Assembly (NCBI GenBank): GCA_029891345.1
Contig: CM057003.1
Coordinates: 12,502,709-12,566,708 of the forward strand
Direction: 5' to 3'
Length of the DNA stretch: 64,000 bases
Origin: Dryococelus australis
Taxonomy: Eukaryota > Arthropoda > Insecta > Phasmatodea > Phasmatidae
Below the pieces are notes generated by a model. The model searched no databases, had not been told where the DNA came from, and saw nothing but the letters and a program-made list of their open reading frames with translations. The position numbers and the translations under genes are program-made. Below, piece after piece: positions 20,466 to 32,321 of this stretch (the stretch's first letter is position 1; each line of letters opens with the position of its first letter).

Positions 20466-21360
20466 CGTCTCTGCAAAACCAGTTGTGACAGAAATTATAT
20501 AAATATGTGGTTTTTGTGCACCATTGTCCTTAACAGTAAATGACTGGTGCATTACACAGCAAGTCCAGTGTCCAGTCTTCCTCGCGGCTAATCTGATTTG
20601 CGTGATTTTCTACGTCTGTCCGACATGAATGCTTGGTGACTGTATCATCAAGAACACAGCACGTTGATCAACGGTTGCAATAAAAGTTTTGAACACAAGT
20701 ACAACGTGTTAAAAAAAAAAAAAACGTGATTGCTACACTTGGAACTCAGAAATAAATGCGCGAACGAACGGGTTGAGTCTGGAATCTCCTACAGTGTAGC
20801 AATCCAGCCAGTTGATCGACCGTAGTTCACTGCTATATTCACAGAGTGCGTGTGTTGACAATAACATCATTCTGAGCGAACGTCCCACTTGTGGCAACCA
20901 CACAAGCGCCTGGAGGGGAAAACCCACGACAAAAATGAAGTACCGGAGAAGTACGACTCGTATTCGCAAGCTCGCCAACTACAGGCGGACATCTCGTTAA
21001 AAGGAGTTTCGTAATCGCCTCAACTGTTGAGCTAAGCGCACGGTGATAATGCGTCATTTTTTTACGACGTTTTCAACGTCTTTACATTATACCAAGCGGC
21101 TAAATAAATTACGGCTGTCACGCTGTACTAAAAAATAATAATAATAAAGGCCCACTCAAGAGTGCACATTAGGACAGCAGTAACTTCAACGACAGAGCTT
21201 TCGAGCTGGGACATGACCTTGAAGTATAAAATGTAATGAGAAACTAAAATGGACTGGCGACAGATTACAACCACGCAATAGATGAGTACGCATAGACAAA
21301 ATGGAGGGGCAATTCCATTGATGTGGGTGTTTCCATTCTATAATTATGGTTCATAGACTA
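20466..21360. other. No gene seen
   Basis: An A run at 20711-20724 and an ATA-rich patch at 21130-21150. Three short frames around 20733-21057 overlap each other and have no recognisable content. Confidence 0.45.
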
Positions 21361-21500
21361 AAGATGGGGTAGACCGCATATTTGTCTTATGCGCATGTAC
21401 CAACATTGACCAACCTCAATAAATACACAACTTTCTAAGTCACGCGGTCAACAGTGATGAACGTGTTTGTTTACATTTTAATTTTCAAGAGACAATCACT
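21361..21500 (+). repeat. Family M repeat, copy 1
   Basis: Alignable with 34611-34750: shared gatggggtagaccgcat/gatgaggtgggcagatt, ttatgcgcatgt/tatacgcatgt and ggtcaacagtgatgaacgtg/ggtcaatagtgatgaatgtg. Nature unknown. Confidence 0.45.
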
Positions 21501-22089
21501 TTTGTAAGAACTAAACACTTTCGCCAATTTGAATTTTAATCTAACTGCATTGAAAATTTGTTAAAGGAAGCATACAAACATCTCAAAGCACTTGTTTACT
21601 ATCAGTTTTAACATCAAATTCAATCCACGCCGTTTTTACTAGTCGTGTTGGCAGAGAAGCAGTTCGATGTTGGGACATGGAGACTGGTTCCGCGCAGCCA
21701 GCAAGATCGATCTACCTCATATTCAGTGCATGGTCGGAACCACAGCTGACGTTGCTGGGATTACTGGCCAGTGAAATCAGTCGGTGGCGGAAGGCGGCTT
21801 CTGTTCTTGCGTGCTCCTCGGATGTTTACGATAATGGCAGGAAGCGTTGCAGTTCGGTGTGGCAAAGGAATGGGCAGGACTCGCGACGCGCCGCTGTCCT
21901 CTGCACAACCGCGAGGCAGCGGGTTTCTCAACGACCCGAGCTCAGCAGAGTTCATCGTGCCTCTTGCCGGGCCTCCTCAATGCCAGCCAGACAGCCTGCC
22001 TGCCTGCCTTTGTTCTCTCCGGTCGACAAACTCCTTACGCAGATTCTAGTGACTGCTGGGATTTCAATGTAGTTTTACTGTAGTTCAAA
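21501..22089. other. No recognised gene; GC-rich patch
   Basis: 21660-22070 is GC-richer and open on plus in all three frames; the longest frame is 131 codons from 21677. Peptides are Ser/Arg/Pro-rich without a domain. A gcctgcctgcctgc short repeat is present. Probably not a gene. Confidence 0.35.
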
Positions 22090-22182
22090 TCAACCCAGTC
22101 AGACCCTGTGTACACAATTGTATACAATAACGCACGTTTAGGTAATTTGTGGTCTCTACTGCACACTGCGAAGCTCAATGAC

Positions 22183-22479
22183 TAGAGCTAATGATTTTTC
22201 GCGAAAAAAATGTGAGTACACGTTAGACTTCAATACCATAAGCACACAACAGCAGTTTGTCTACTGCCATTGGTTGCTGTCTGCTTAAGAAATCTTTTGT
22301 ATATTTGACCGGGCGACTCAGAATTCGGCAACATCGGCACGGCCCCTATGTAATTCGTGTACAGACAGCTAACACATGTCAATAAGTAAATCAGCCAATC
22401 AAGATAGGTAACCGACCATACAGTGTTTTGAAATACATATCTTGTCTTGAAATAATTTCGCGAAATTTCACTACCCCTA
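22183..22479 (+). mobile_element. hAT MITE type G, nested
   Basis: Starts TAGAGCTAATGATTTTTCGC, ends cgcgaaatttcactacccct then a. Octamers TCAATGAC (22175-22182) and TAAATGAC (22480-22487) match at 7 of 8. The intact piggyBac-type copy has a single such octamer at this position. Confidence 0.88.
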
Positions 22480-22586
22480 TAAATGACCAATGATCTTAAA
22501 CGCTGGTAAATTATTCGCAAACCTTCTTACTGGTCTACGTCATAATTAGTTTATAATACTATGTAGCCGAATATATAGCCTATAGC

Positions 22587-22886
22587 TAGAGACAGGTGTG
22601 TTTCGCGAAACGATTTCAAGACCAGTTTACTTCAAAACACTTTAGTTCATATGCACTTTCGTGGTTGGATGGCTTTAAACGTCGCATGTCTTAAGTGTCT
22701 GTCCGCGAATCAGCGAAGTATAAACGTTCAGTATCGGAGTACTTAATTCTGATTCGCCCAGTCAAATAAGAACACGTCTTCCCACGTAGACACGCAGCCA
22801 ATAACCAAAGTAAGTTTTGGCTGTAGACGTAGGATATTAAGGTCTAGCATGGCCATAAATACTTTCGCAAAAAACACCTGTCCCTA
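22587..22886 (-). mobile_element. hAT MITE type H, nested
   Basis: Starts TAGAGACAGGTGTGTTTCGC, ends tttcgcaaaaaacacctgtc then ccta. Octamers CCTATAGC (22579-22586) and CCTATAAC (22887-22894) match at 7 of 8. Confidence 0.88.
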
Positions 22887-23081
22887 CCTATAACTTATTG
22901 GCTATGGCAACGAAATAAGTATTGTGTCGACCGAAGTACAGAACGCATCAAAAAAATCTTTTCGTTTGTAACACCTGAAACCGTCAATTAAAGTGGGTCT
23001 GTTAGGGTTCAGTTTCTAACATGCATACATAATAGACGCTTGTCAAGCAGTAACAAAAGGCGCCTGTACTATAGTAATGAA

Positions 23082-23635
23082 TAGGGGCAGGAAAATTTCA
23101 CCAGGTCAGCGACCTATAGGTTCAACTCCACAAGCCTTCGTACAGTCGAGCGTCAGTTGTTTGTTCATTGGCTGCTGCTCCAGAAAGTAGCCGGCGTGGT
23201 CCCAGGCAGCATGAGTAGGGGTTGTGAAATTCCGCGAAAAAATTTCAATACAAGTTATATTTAAAAAGACTGTCCGCTCGTTTGCCTATCTTCATTTGCT
23301 GATTTACTTTTTGACACGTGTCAACTGTCTGCACACGAATCACGCAGGAGCCGTGCCGATATTGGCGAATTCTGAGTCGCCCGGTCAAATATACAAAAGA
23401 TTTCTTAAGCAGACAGCGACCAATGGCAGTAGACAAACTGCTGTTGTGTGCTTATGGTATTGAAGTGTAACGTGTACTCGCATTTTTTTCGCGAAAAATC
23501 GTTAGCTCTACTGGGAAGGCCGTACTTCATGGCGTACCTAATAAACTGTAATCCTATTGCAGAGGCGTCTTCAGTACACACGTGTTTGGCATCTATCTCG
23601 TCCTGAGAAAATCTCGCGAAATTTTCTTATCTGTA
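23082..23635 (+). mobile_element. hAT MITE type I, interrupted
   Basis: Starts TAGGGGCAGGAAAATTTCAC, ends cgaaattttcttatctgta. Octamers GTAATGAA and GGAATGAA match at 7 of 8. Split by a type G copy at 23216-23510. Confidence 0.75.
23216..23510 (-). mobile_element. hAT MITE type G nested in type I
   Basis: Starts TAGGGGTTGTGAAATTCCGC, ends cgcgaaaaatcgttagctct then a. Nearly the reverse of 22183-22479. No duplication found at its borders, so the junction may have been altered. Confidence 0.75.
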
Positions 23636-24457
23636 GGAATGAAATTTATTAATCTCGTATACAGTCGCCTGGGAGTTACACTAGTATACGCCAAACATGA
23701 ACCGGCATACAAGTATTAGAAACTAGTTTTCATCTTCCTTTCCAAACGTCATATTTTGCCTTATTATGAATGAATGATATTTGAAGGCTGGAACCCACGT
23801 AACTTAAAATACGATAATTTAGCACTGCATATAGTAAATTCAGTACAGTGCCATTAAGGCACCTTGCTTTAAAGTGTTTTCAAACTTTTAGAAAAATGTT
23901 TGAAATATTATTTTTAAAAAAGTTTTGCGCTGATGTGGCGTGAACTCAACGCTAGTGTAAAGCAAGGCGCTATCGAATTCGAAATTCCTGTGCCACCGCC
24001 AGTTTATCTTCTTGGAGAAATGCTACATTCGTACGTATTACTGGTTTGTTAAATAAATAATACACCTGTACGTGTTTTGTGTCCAGTGTGGTTATGTTCA
24101 ATAATATTGAAACGAGCGCAAGACCATCAGATCTCACAAGCCAGACTTCATTTCAAGAAGTGTCGTTTCATGTGTCCGTATTAATATTAACGGCCGTGTC
24201 TCGGTGGTGTCACGAGAGTTTAAATCACGATTGCGGTTCTGTCCATCCGAAACACTGTGGACATATTAAATTTGCCGGACAGGTTTTGAAGGCACGCGCA
24301 TTCCGCCGTTTGTACATGGAAAACAAACACAAAAAAGTATTTTAACATTTTGTTGAGAATAATTTTTTTTCATGATTTTGGAAAATTTATGCGGTCAATT
24401 GTCGTTAAATATAGTTCGTTGATTAATTGCATTCATTGTAAGTTTCGACACTGAGAT
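23636..24457. other. No gene seen
   Basis: A weak inverted pair ggcaccttgctttaaag / gtgtaaagcaaggcgc spans about 23857-23981 and may be a small MITE. The 88-codon frame at 24079-24345 has no recognisable content. Confidence 0.4.
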
Positions 24458-24469
24458 CACTCCAACAAA

Positions 24470-24701
24470 TTTGAGTTGAGGTGTGAGATTTAGACGGTTC
24501 TTAACGACGATATCTTAAGAGCCGATGAGGGTGAAATGAGGTGAGAGTGAAGCAGCGCTGGAATGCAAGGGCGGGGGAAACGGGAGATCGACCAGAGGCT
24601 GCCTCTGGTCGATCTCTGGCACGATTCCCACTTGCGAAAAATTGAGAGTGACCCGGCGGTGGGGGAGGTGAGCAGTCTAACCGCTCAGTCACCGCGGCCC
24701 C
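24470..24701 (-). mobile_element. tRNA-derived SINE, reverse
   Basis: Head at the right (ctcagtcaccgcggccccc, reverse), body gagccgatgagggtgaaatg. Perfect 12 bp duplication CACTCCAACAAA (24458-24469 and 24702-24713). Contains an internal inverted pair gatcgaccagaggctgcctc...tggtcgatc. Confidence 0.88.
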
Positions 24702-24713
24702 CACTCCAACAAA

Positions 24714-25042
24714 AGTAAAGGTGGATGGTTAAAAGGGGCTAAATAATCGGTATAACGGAGCCAAATAGCCAATCAGAAAATGAAGCATTGGCAATGAGTA
24801 TTCTACTTCACTGGGATAACAGGATCAACTCACATTTGCGCGGTAATGAATTCGATGCCAGCCGACCGTACAATCTGGTTTTCCCCACGTGGCTTACTAT
24901 TCTTGTCCTCGTCCTACTGGTCAAGTTCCACTGTGTGGAGCCAATGTTATTGAAACTGTTACTCCACGTTATCAGTTATAAGACTGTCTTAATCAGTGGT
25001 TTGTACAAATATTTCTTAACATTTGGAAAACCCCACCAACCC
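24714..25042. other. No gene seen
   Basis: Contains a ccaatcagaaaatgaagc stretch reminiscent of family F. An open frame from 24788 runs into the tandem array and is not credible. Confidence 0.4.
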
Positions 25043-25394
25043 TTTCTCATTACCGGTATTTCCAAGTCGTATTACCGCTCATTAGTCATTTCCTTCCGTT
25101 ATCAGCTGTACCTAAGCCGGTGCTGCATTCTTTCTCATTACCGGTATTTCCAAGTCGTATTACCGCTCATTAATCATTTCCTTCCGTTATCAGCTGTACC
25201 TAAGCCGGTGCTGCATTCTTTCTCATTACCGGTATTTCCAAGTCGTATTACCGCTCATTAGTCATTTCCTTCCGTTATCAGCTGTACCTAAGCCGGTACT
25301 ACAATCTTTCTCATTACCGATATTTCCAAGTCGTATTACCGCTCATTAGTCATTTCCTTCCGTTATCAGCTGTACCTAAGCCGGTGCTGCAATC
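25043..25394 (+). repeat. 88 bp tandem repeat, four copies
   Basis: Units begin tttctcattaccggtatttc at 25043, 25131, 25219 and 25307, giving an exact 88 bp period with very few differences, and each ends ctgtacctaagccggt. High identity suggests recent expansion. Confidence 0.92.
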
Positions 25395-27091
25395 TATCTG
25401 CGCCATAAAACAATTCCAGAAGCTGGGAGTAGTTCATAAGAAAATATTCGAAAGTGCACAGCTGTATTAGTTAAATCGTAGTTTTTGTTTTAAAACAAAT
25501 GTTGTTTACGATTGTCAAGTATAGTTATTGGAGCTTTTTCTAAGACAAAAACAATATAAGTGTTTAATCACAATAATGTATCATGATCACATACGTGAAA
25601 AATAATAACTTCAATAGGACCATTTTTAGATCGCATATAACTAACTTTCTATCATGAAGTTATAATTGGCCTTCAGGTTGTTCACCACTTACGTACTATC
25701 TCGAGGTCCATAAATTAAGTAATTCCGAGGAATTGGGCTTGAACTATCATACTGTAAGTCCATTGTAGTTCATAATGACTAATTCAGCAACAGCAGTTGC
25801 GAAAAGAGGGGTTATTGACAATTATGGACCGAGGATCAATCTCGCGAATGTGTAATGGACGGGAATTCTCGAAAAGACAGCAACAGCAAAACTTCCAATG
25901 CGTAAACCTTCTCAGATTCTATTAATTAGTCCGATCAATAAACGAGGAAATGCGTTCGCAGGTTTCAAAATGGCCGACGGTAAAATGTTTTAACGAATAG
26001 TATTTTCCAATACGTATTCGAGCTTCAAACTGTATGATTAACATAACTGTATTTAAAACATATATGTCCCATCTAATGTAAATTTGTTTTATATAAAATT
26101 CAGTTTTCAAAACATTCACAGTTCTCAAGGAGGTGTCGAATAAAGCGTGGACCAATTGCAAAGGTGACAGACGTACACGTTTATGATTTCTTGCTTGTCC
26201 CGAAATGGATCCCGGAATTTTTCACGTCTCTGAACGTAGCTCATTTGTAGATATGTTGGAACATAGCAAAAATATGCTGTACCAACACATATATTTTTTA
26301 AATCACTATAGCGTCTTGCTACATTTGTGATTTAATTACATACACGGATAGTTATGTAAATAACTATGCTTGCAGGAAAACTTCGGACTGTGTTCCAATT
26401 GACACTTTTCGTTAACAAAATTGCCACGTGACACGATTTTGCCAACAAAATCGATTACGTATTTGAATGATTTGTGTTTTGATCATGATGTCGGGTGGAT
26501 GGTCGATTTCATATAGATGTTAGCGAACTCTTTCAGAATCAAAGGCATACAGGCAAAAGTAATTCTAGCTCATCTATGGTTAAACAAACTTAAAATAAAT
26601 GAATAACTCATGTTCGTAGAACTAGGGATATTTTAATGTAAATAATGATTAGCATATATGCAGCACGTTGTCAATGTATCATAAGTAATAACTCCTTGTC
26701 TTAACGTCTAGTTGTAGATATGTTTTATTTATGCGAGTATTAATATTAGCTTTCTTTTAATGCAATGGTGCAGTAAATGCCAATATGGAAACCAACTTAT
26801 CTGTTTGAAAATTTCATAGCGTCAGTAATCGCCACGTGGTTACAGACGGGTAGACACGTGACAGTCGATTTTTACATGCTGCGGAGCGATATTGCAAGAA
26901 TACCTTTCAAAAATGCTTGTGCAATTGTTCCGCGCTTTATTTGGCACCTCCTTGATAACTCTGAGCCAATAACTAACTTAAAACGAAATGCATACCCAAT
27001 CAACGCCATCCACCCTGACAGCAAGCAACCAATGAGACACTGACAGCTGATTGTCTGAACATAACACTGTGAATTCTAACCTACAGGTCAC
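25395..27091. other. No gene seen; decayed hAT fragments
   Basis: 26130-26233 (cttgcttgtcccgaaatgga; tttttcacgtctctg) resembles the right half of type I. 26780-27091 has hAT-like cacgtggttacagacgggta and caagcaaccaatgagacact blocks, and continues after the Harbinger-like insert at 27742-27767. A CACGTG-centred palindrome lies at 26405-26450. Confidence 0.4.
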
Positions 27092-27094
27092 TTA

Positions 27095-27738
27095 GGCCGT
27101 TTCTCAATTGACCCAGAGAGCGCTCTCTCGACGTCATTATGACGTCCGAGAGAACGCTCTCTGGTCGTCTCAATTCGTCGGATAGAGCGCGAAAGAGCGA
27201 GAGGACAGAGAGAGCACGAAGTTGTATATTCGCTGGCGCTCTCTCGCAGGCGCCATACTTGTTTAGAGTATTTCTGTGTTTGAATTAGTTTATAGTAGCA
27301 TTCCGGGCCAAAACCACGTCGCAATTTAACTGTAAGTGAATATTTTCAACCGTATTTTAAACAACGAAATAACTTACGAAATACGTATCTATAAAAATAT
27401 AAATATTTATTTCTGACAAAGTCTTGTTTTTGTCTCTTTGCAGCAACATGACGGTGATATATAAAACAAATATAATAGTATTTTATGCGCTATTAATAAT
27501 TATGATAGTGTTATAATAATTTGCGAATTATTTTTAACACATAGGCCTACATATTATTTAAAGTAGCTATGTTCGCGACTGTAGCTTAACATGTTTTCCC
27601 GCCTTTTTGCATCAGCTATCGACGCGATGTCGGAAGGAAATGAGAGAGTGGTTTGCCTCAATTCCACAGAGCGAGAACGTGAGAGAGTGCGAAGCAGTGC
27701 TCTCTCGAAAGAGTATTCTTTTAAATTGAGACATGGCC
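27095..27738. mobile_element. Harbinger-like element with TTA duplication
   Basis: Ends GGCCGTTTCTCAATTGA and reverse GGCCATGTCTCAATTTA, flanked by TTA on both sides (27092-27094, 27739-27741). A 3 bp TWA duplication with GG-starting ends fits PIF/Harbinger. Both subterminal zones are full of GAGAGCG/CTCTC motifs. 644 bp, non-coding. Confidence 0.75.
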
Positions 27739-27768
27739 TTAATTCGCGAGATTTTCAGGTCTCTGGAT

Positions 27769-28146
27769 ATGTTGCCAACTAACATTTCAGATACGCTACG
27801 AAGTAGCTCTTGCACACCAAGAAGGTGGTCTACCCCCAGCAAGTCTACCAATCACAAAGGACCCTAAGCTCCGAAAATAAAACATTTCCGCAGGATTCTA
27901 TTTGCGAGTACAACAGGGTGTCTGGCTAGACGTTTTCTCTGCGTTTATCTCCTACGAAAGACACCACGCTGCTCCTCCTTCGCTGCGAGGTTCGCGAATC
28001 GGTGTCATCTCAGTGAAAGTGCCACGCGATACAAAAGAAATTTCCACCGCCAGTTTTACACGCTGCTTTACCAGCGTCTTGCTCCGACGCAACATGCAAG
28101 GCGCTTCATTATGCGGACACAAACCAGATATATTTATGCATTGACT
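27769..28146. other. No gene seen
   Basis: Moderately GC-rich, no terminal repeats, and no convincing reading frame. Confidence 0.4.
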
Positions 28147-28443
28147 TAGGGACAGGTGTTTTTTCGCGAAAATATTTATATGGGCGTGCCAGACTTCAAT
28201 ATCCTACGTCCACATTCAGAACTTCTTTTGCTTATTGGCCACGTGTCTACGTGAAAAGACGTGTTCTTAGTTGACTCGGCCAATCGAAATACAGGACTCC
28301 GATACTGAACGTCAATGATTCGCGGACAGGCACTTTAGGCACGTGACATTTAAAATAAATTCAACCACGAAAGTGCTTATGAACTAAAGAGGTTTGGAGT
28401 ACAACAGGTCTTGGATAATTTTTTCGAAAAACACCTGTCCCTA
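28147..28443 (+). mobile_element. hAT MITE type H, well preserved
   Basis: Starts TAGGGACAGGTGTTTTTTCG and ends tcgaaaaacacctgtcccta. TGCATTG occurs at both borders but is offset by 2 bp on the left, so the duplication is imperfect. Confidence 0.82.
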
Positions 28444-28567
28444 TGCATTGTGTAAACATGCAGATTTTCTATTGTTCCAAATAGTTTACGAAACAACCAC
28501 GCCTCATCAGCCAGTTCGAAATCAACGTTTTTGCGTGAATATGTACAACAGGATCTTGTCCAACAGT

Positions 28568-28860
28568 TAAGAGATCCATGTATTTCGCAGATTGATTGGG
28601 CAGTAAGTTAGACTGTACAGTCTTCTCTATATACACTACAGACAGTACTGTTTGCTTATTGGTTGCCGCGATCAAGTGATGCCTTTGTACAGGACTGTTC
28701 AACACTCACTCACACTACTACTTCCTGCTTGTCTATTACCTAGCAGGCAAACGGGGCATGTCTAAACCACTGCCGTCCAATCCGAGTAGCAGGAGAAAAG
28801 AGAAAAGCGTTTGAAGTCTACCTCGCCACGAAATGAATTCGGGAAATATTCGGGGCTCTA
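28568..28860 (+). mobile_element. hAT MITE type I, diverged
   Basis: Starts taagagatccatgtatttcg, ends gggaaatattcggggctcta. Landmarks: gtttgcttattggttgccgc and tttgaagtctacctcgccac. Flanking octamers are poorly matched. Confidence 0.6.
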
Positions 28861-29640
28861 CCTGTACTAATTAGAGCAGTCTGTGCTGACGTGTCTTCAT
28901 GAAAGAGCTAAATTCTTCTGGAACGCAACATCTCGAACATTAATATCATTAAGATGCTTTGCGGAAGGCTCAGGAGAATGTGATGAATGCCAGCAAAGAC
29001 ATTTTGTGGCTGCTATGGAATGATCTAATCAATAACTTTCGAAGTGGGTACCGTAGGCCAATGAAAAATTACATTCATGCTAACGATCAGTTAAAAACCT
29101 TGGACCTCGGCAACTGAAATTTAATTTTACGAAGTCAGCAGTACACGATGCAAACCCGAAGTTAAACTTCAGACATTTTAAAATCGAATTTGCAATGTTT
29201 GCAGAAGACTACATCTTCATATGTAAATCTGTATATATTACATCGCCCAGGAAATGATTTAAAATACCTAGTATGTAAATAGGCCACAGATTTTGGCTGT
29301 ATCAAAATTTCGTTTCTAGTCATTAAATATGAACACTTCCCATTTGTTTCATATGTTAACATATTTTTGGTTTATTAACAAAACATTAGTTATTAAGGAT
29401 GAGCTTGGCTCAATTTATTGAAATAAAAATCGACTCACGTAAAAAAATATATATTCCATACATCTAATCTCCGGTTGTTAAAGAAACAGCAGCTCGAATT
29501 GGTTAAAAATTTCGATTTTTTGAAGCCGCCAACTTTGCTGAATCCGTTGCCACTCTCAGTAGGTATAAAAAAAAAAAGCAGCAAACGTAAATTACGGCCT
29601 TAAACACTTAAGACGTAAAGACCCCTTCACTAATTCGGCG
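28861..29640. other. No gene seen
   Basis: AT-rich, with an A run at 29569-29578 and no repeat ends found. Confidence 0.45.
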
Positions 29641-30400
29641 CTAACGTTACGGTCGTTGTTTTAGCAGTCACTTTTTACGTCGTACTTCATTCACTAACGG
29701 GCAGAGATTTCTCTTTTGTTACGCCGATAGCAAAAACTGCTTATTTAACCGCGAAGCAGCTGGCGCGAGTCTCACGTTGCCGCGGCCTTGAACGACACGG
29801 CTTCCTGTTACATACTCACCATGTAGATGTAGGAGCAACCTCGCCGGTAGAAGTAGGGCAGTAGAAGTCCCTCGAGCATACACGCACACTGTAGCACACA
29901 GGATAGATCTTCCTTGCCGCGCGCTCGTCGCTATATAAATGAAGCCGAGCTGCCTGGGTTTCCTCACCTGGGACAATCGCCTCCTCCCCTCAGCGTGTGA
30001 AGGGAGGGGAATCGGATTTTCCCCTTCCCCTCACTTCCCCTCCTCCAGCGGCGTGACTTTCTCTTTCTCCTGGCCACAGCGACAGCACAGGAATGAGGCT
30101 TCCTCCGATATAGGAGGATGTGCAGCTTGTCTGCCGTGCTTGACGTCAATGGTCTGTAACCCCCCCCCCCCTCCAGCCTTTTACCATAAGGCTCAATTAC
30201 GTAAACAAACAAGCATTCCTCCTCCTCACATATCATCTCCGATAAGCAGCATCTTAAAACGACGCCGGCTTTTGGAAATACCGAGCTCGAAACTACGTTC
30301 AGCGATTGCAGTTTCTGAGTGTGTTTCCGTTTGACTAAGCATTTTCGAAAGGTCTCCTTGGTGTGTCGCACCGCAACATGTTAAAATCGACAGTCACATG
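29641..30400 (+). promoter_or_regulatory. GC-rich block with TATA-like motif
   Basis: TATATAAA at 29932-29939 lies inside GC-rich sequence, followed by pyrimidine-rich tracts and a C run at 30161-30170. TGTTACG at 29718 resembles an LTR start, but no matching LTR end was found. It could be a promoter, an old LTR or neither. The overlapping open frames here (29939-30334 plus, 29964-30371 minus) show no known domain. Confidence 0.2.
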
Positions 30401-31379
30401 TCTCTCGTTGGTAACCACGTGGCGATTGGTGATACTGGAATTTTCAACAGGATAAGCAGGTTTCCAAAATGGAATTGCTGCACCGCAAAGTTGAAAATAA
30501 AACCTAATATTAATACTTAGCGAATAAAATATTGTAATTTTAACTAGACATTACGACAAGAAATTATTTCTCCTAATTAGTTCTCAACATGCCTTATATG
30601 TACTAATCATTGTTTACATTAAAATATGTCCAGTTTTACGAGCAGAAATAACTGTTTATTTATTTTAAGTCTGATTAACCGAATATAAGCAATAATTGCT
30701 TTCGCCCGTATGAGTTCGCAACAAGCACTGAATAAAATATCTTGACACAAAGTGCATCATTAAAAAAAAAAAAATGTTTTACTGTTGAATAGATAAAAAG
30801 TTTTTCTTCTGGAACAGAATATCAGGTGGTAGCATTCTTTCTCCTTGATATTTAACCTTGACTTGTTTAGCTTCAGTATATTACACGTGGTTGAGCGTGG
30901 CCAGGTTCATGAAGGATCGTCTTTATTAAAATATCTAGATTAAATTTCCTGGTTTGTTAACAATACTGCAAAAATATCTATAGGCCTGCAGCTATGTCGT
31001 TTACAGTGCACTATCACGCACTGTACTACAGTCATCAATACATTAACAAACCAGTAGTTATATTATGACATTTATCAGCTTGAATTAATCTTATTGACAA
31101 AGTAAGCCTAGTATGTTTCCGGTAACTGTATTAATTTTTTACCTAAGTGCTGAGTGAAATACTCTTGGAAAAGTTGGCAGCGAATTACGAAAAATAGTTC
31201 CGCTTTCGAATGTTACAGTAACATAATCATGTTTGGATTTTATTTCAGGACGCTGAACTTACTTAATTCTGTTTCTAACGTCTTTACACGTGCAAAACTT
31301 GTATGCGGGATATTAGTAACATATTTTTGTTACTGAGAATTTTACAATTACATTTGAACTGCGCATAACTAAAGTTAGA
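30401..31379. other. No gene seen
   Basis: AT-rich, with an A run at 30762-30773. Nothing recognisable. Confidence 0.45.
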
Positions 31380-31484
31380 CGGTCCACGGCAATGATAATT
31401 TCGCATGCAGCTGCAGGATATAAAACAAGCTGAGAAGTAGGTCCTAAGCAGGGCTTTCAAGTGTTTATTTTATCGTGAACAGCC
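31380..31484 (-). mobile_element. Family A MITE fragment, decayed
   Basis: ccacggcaatgataatttcg, aagcagggctttcaagtg and ttatcgtgaacagcc match the right part of family A. Confidence 0.6.
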
Positions 31485-31939
31485 AATACCTGGAATTGTT
31501 TTGGGTATTCGATGCAGAGAAGTCAGGGAGCTAGCTATAAGGGCGACACCGCCCCGCGTACCTATTGCCCCGGCGCACCTACATGCAAGGTTCTGAATTG
31601 GCGTGCAGTGTTCCTGTTGTACCGCTGGAACTCGGTACTTTAAGCATCGACCCTATCATTTTATTACTGCAAAGTTTAGTACATGTCCCTGCACTAGTTT
31701 TGAGTGTCGCCAATCTCAGTACATTTTGCGATAACGGTTTATGGAAAGGCAGTGTTTAGCTACGTTGCAAGGCTCGACGTATTATGTTTGTGATGTACGT
31801 GGTATCTTGGAAGTGGTCTTAGTACCTCGTCTGAAGTGAACTATATTTTCTTAGATCAATACATACGTCTCGCGTTAAATGGTTTTGTAAAGAACGTAAA
31901 TTTCAAACATTCTGAACGAAGTTTTTAGAGATGGAGTAA
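31485..31939. other. No gene seen
   Basis: No repeat ends or reading frame of note. Confidence 0.45.
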
Positions 31940-32205
31940 GTCACTCAGAGAAGCGCGCGCGCGCGCGTGTGTGTAGAGGACTGGGTGGCTCTTAACACCG
32001 GCGCCTTGAGAGCCGATGAGGGCGAAACGAGGTGAGCACGTAACAGCGCCGGAATGCAAGGGTGGGGGGGAAAGCAGAAGATCCCGAGAAAACTCGCCAA
32101 CCAGCTCCAACCCACGTGCGAAAATCCGAGTGCGAACCTGCCTGGAATCGATCCCGGTTCACCATGGTCGGAAACGTGTGGTTTGCCCACTACACCACCG
32201 CGGCC
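31940..32205 (-). mobile_element. tRNA-derived SINE, reverse
   Basis: Body gagccgatgagggcgaaacg and head ccactacaccaccgcggcc (reverse). The box-B-like part is ggaatcgatcccggttc. The 3' tail is followed by a (GC)n(GT)n run at 31954-31973. No duplication seen. Confidence 0.75.
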
Positions 32206-32321
32206 ATTGCCTGCAATGATTTCGGAGAACTATGGGAAATTGGAATCAGGATGGCCGGACCGGGAACCAAACCCGGATTCTCGCAAACGCGGTCTGACTA
32301 GCTCGGGCATATCAACAAAAA

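Larger units (their letters stand above)
22094..23007 (-). mobile_element. piggyBac-type MITE interrupted by two hAT MITEs
   Basis: Ends CCCAGTCAGACCCTGTGTAC and ...gtgggtctgttaggg match, in reverse, the intact 296 bp copy at 41371-41666. Flanks TCAA and TTCA are decayed TTAA. The element is split at TCAATGAC by a type G hAT MITE and at CCTATA(G/A)C by a type H hAT MITE. The three pieces read in the same order as the intact copy. Confidence 0.85.

Noticed and set aside
24788-25261. 157-codon plus-strand open frame
   Set aside because: The second half translates the 88 bp tandem repeat, whose period is not a multiple of three.
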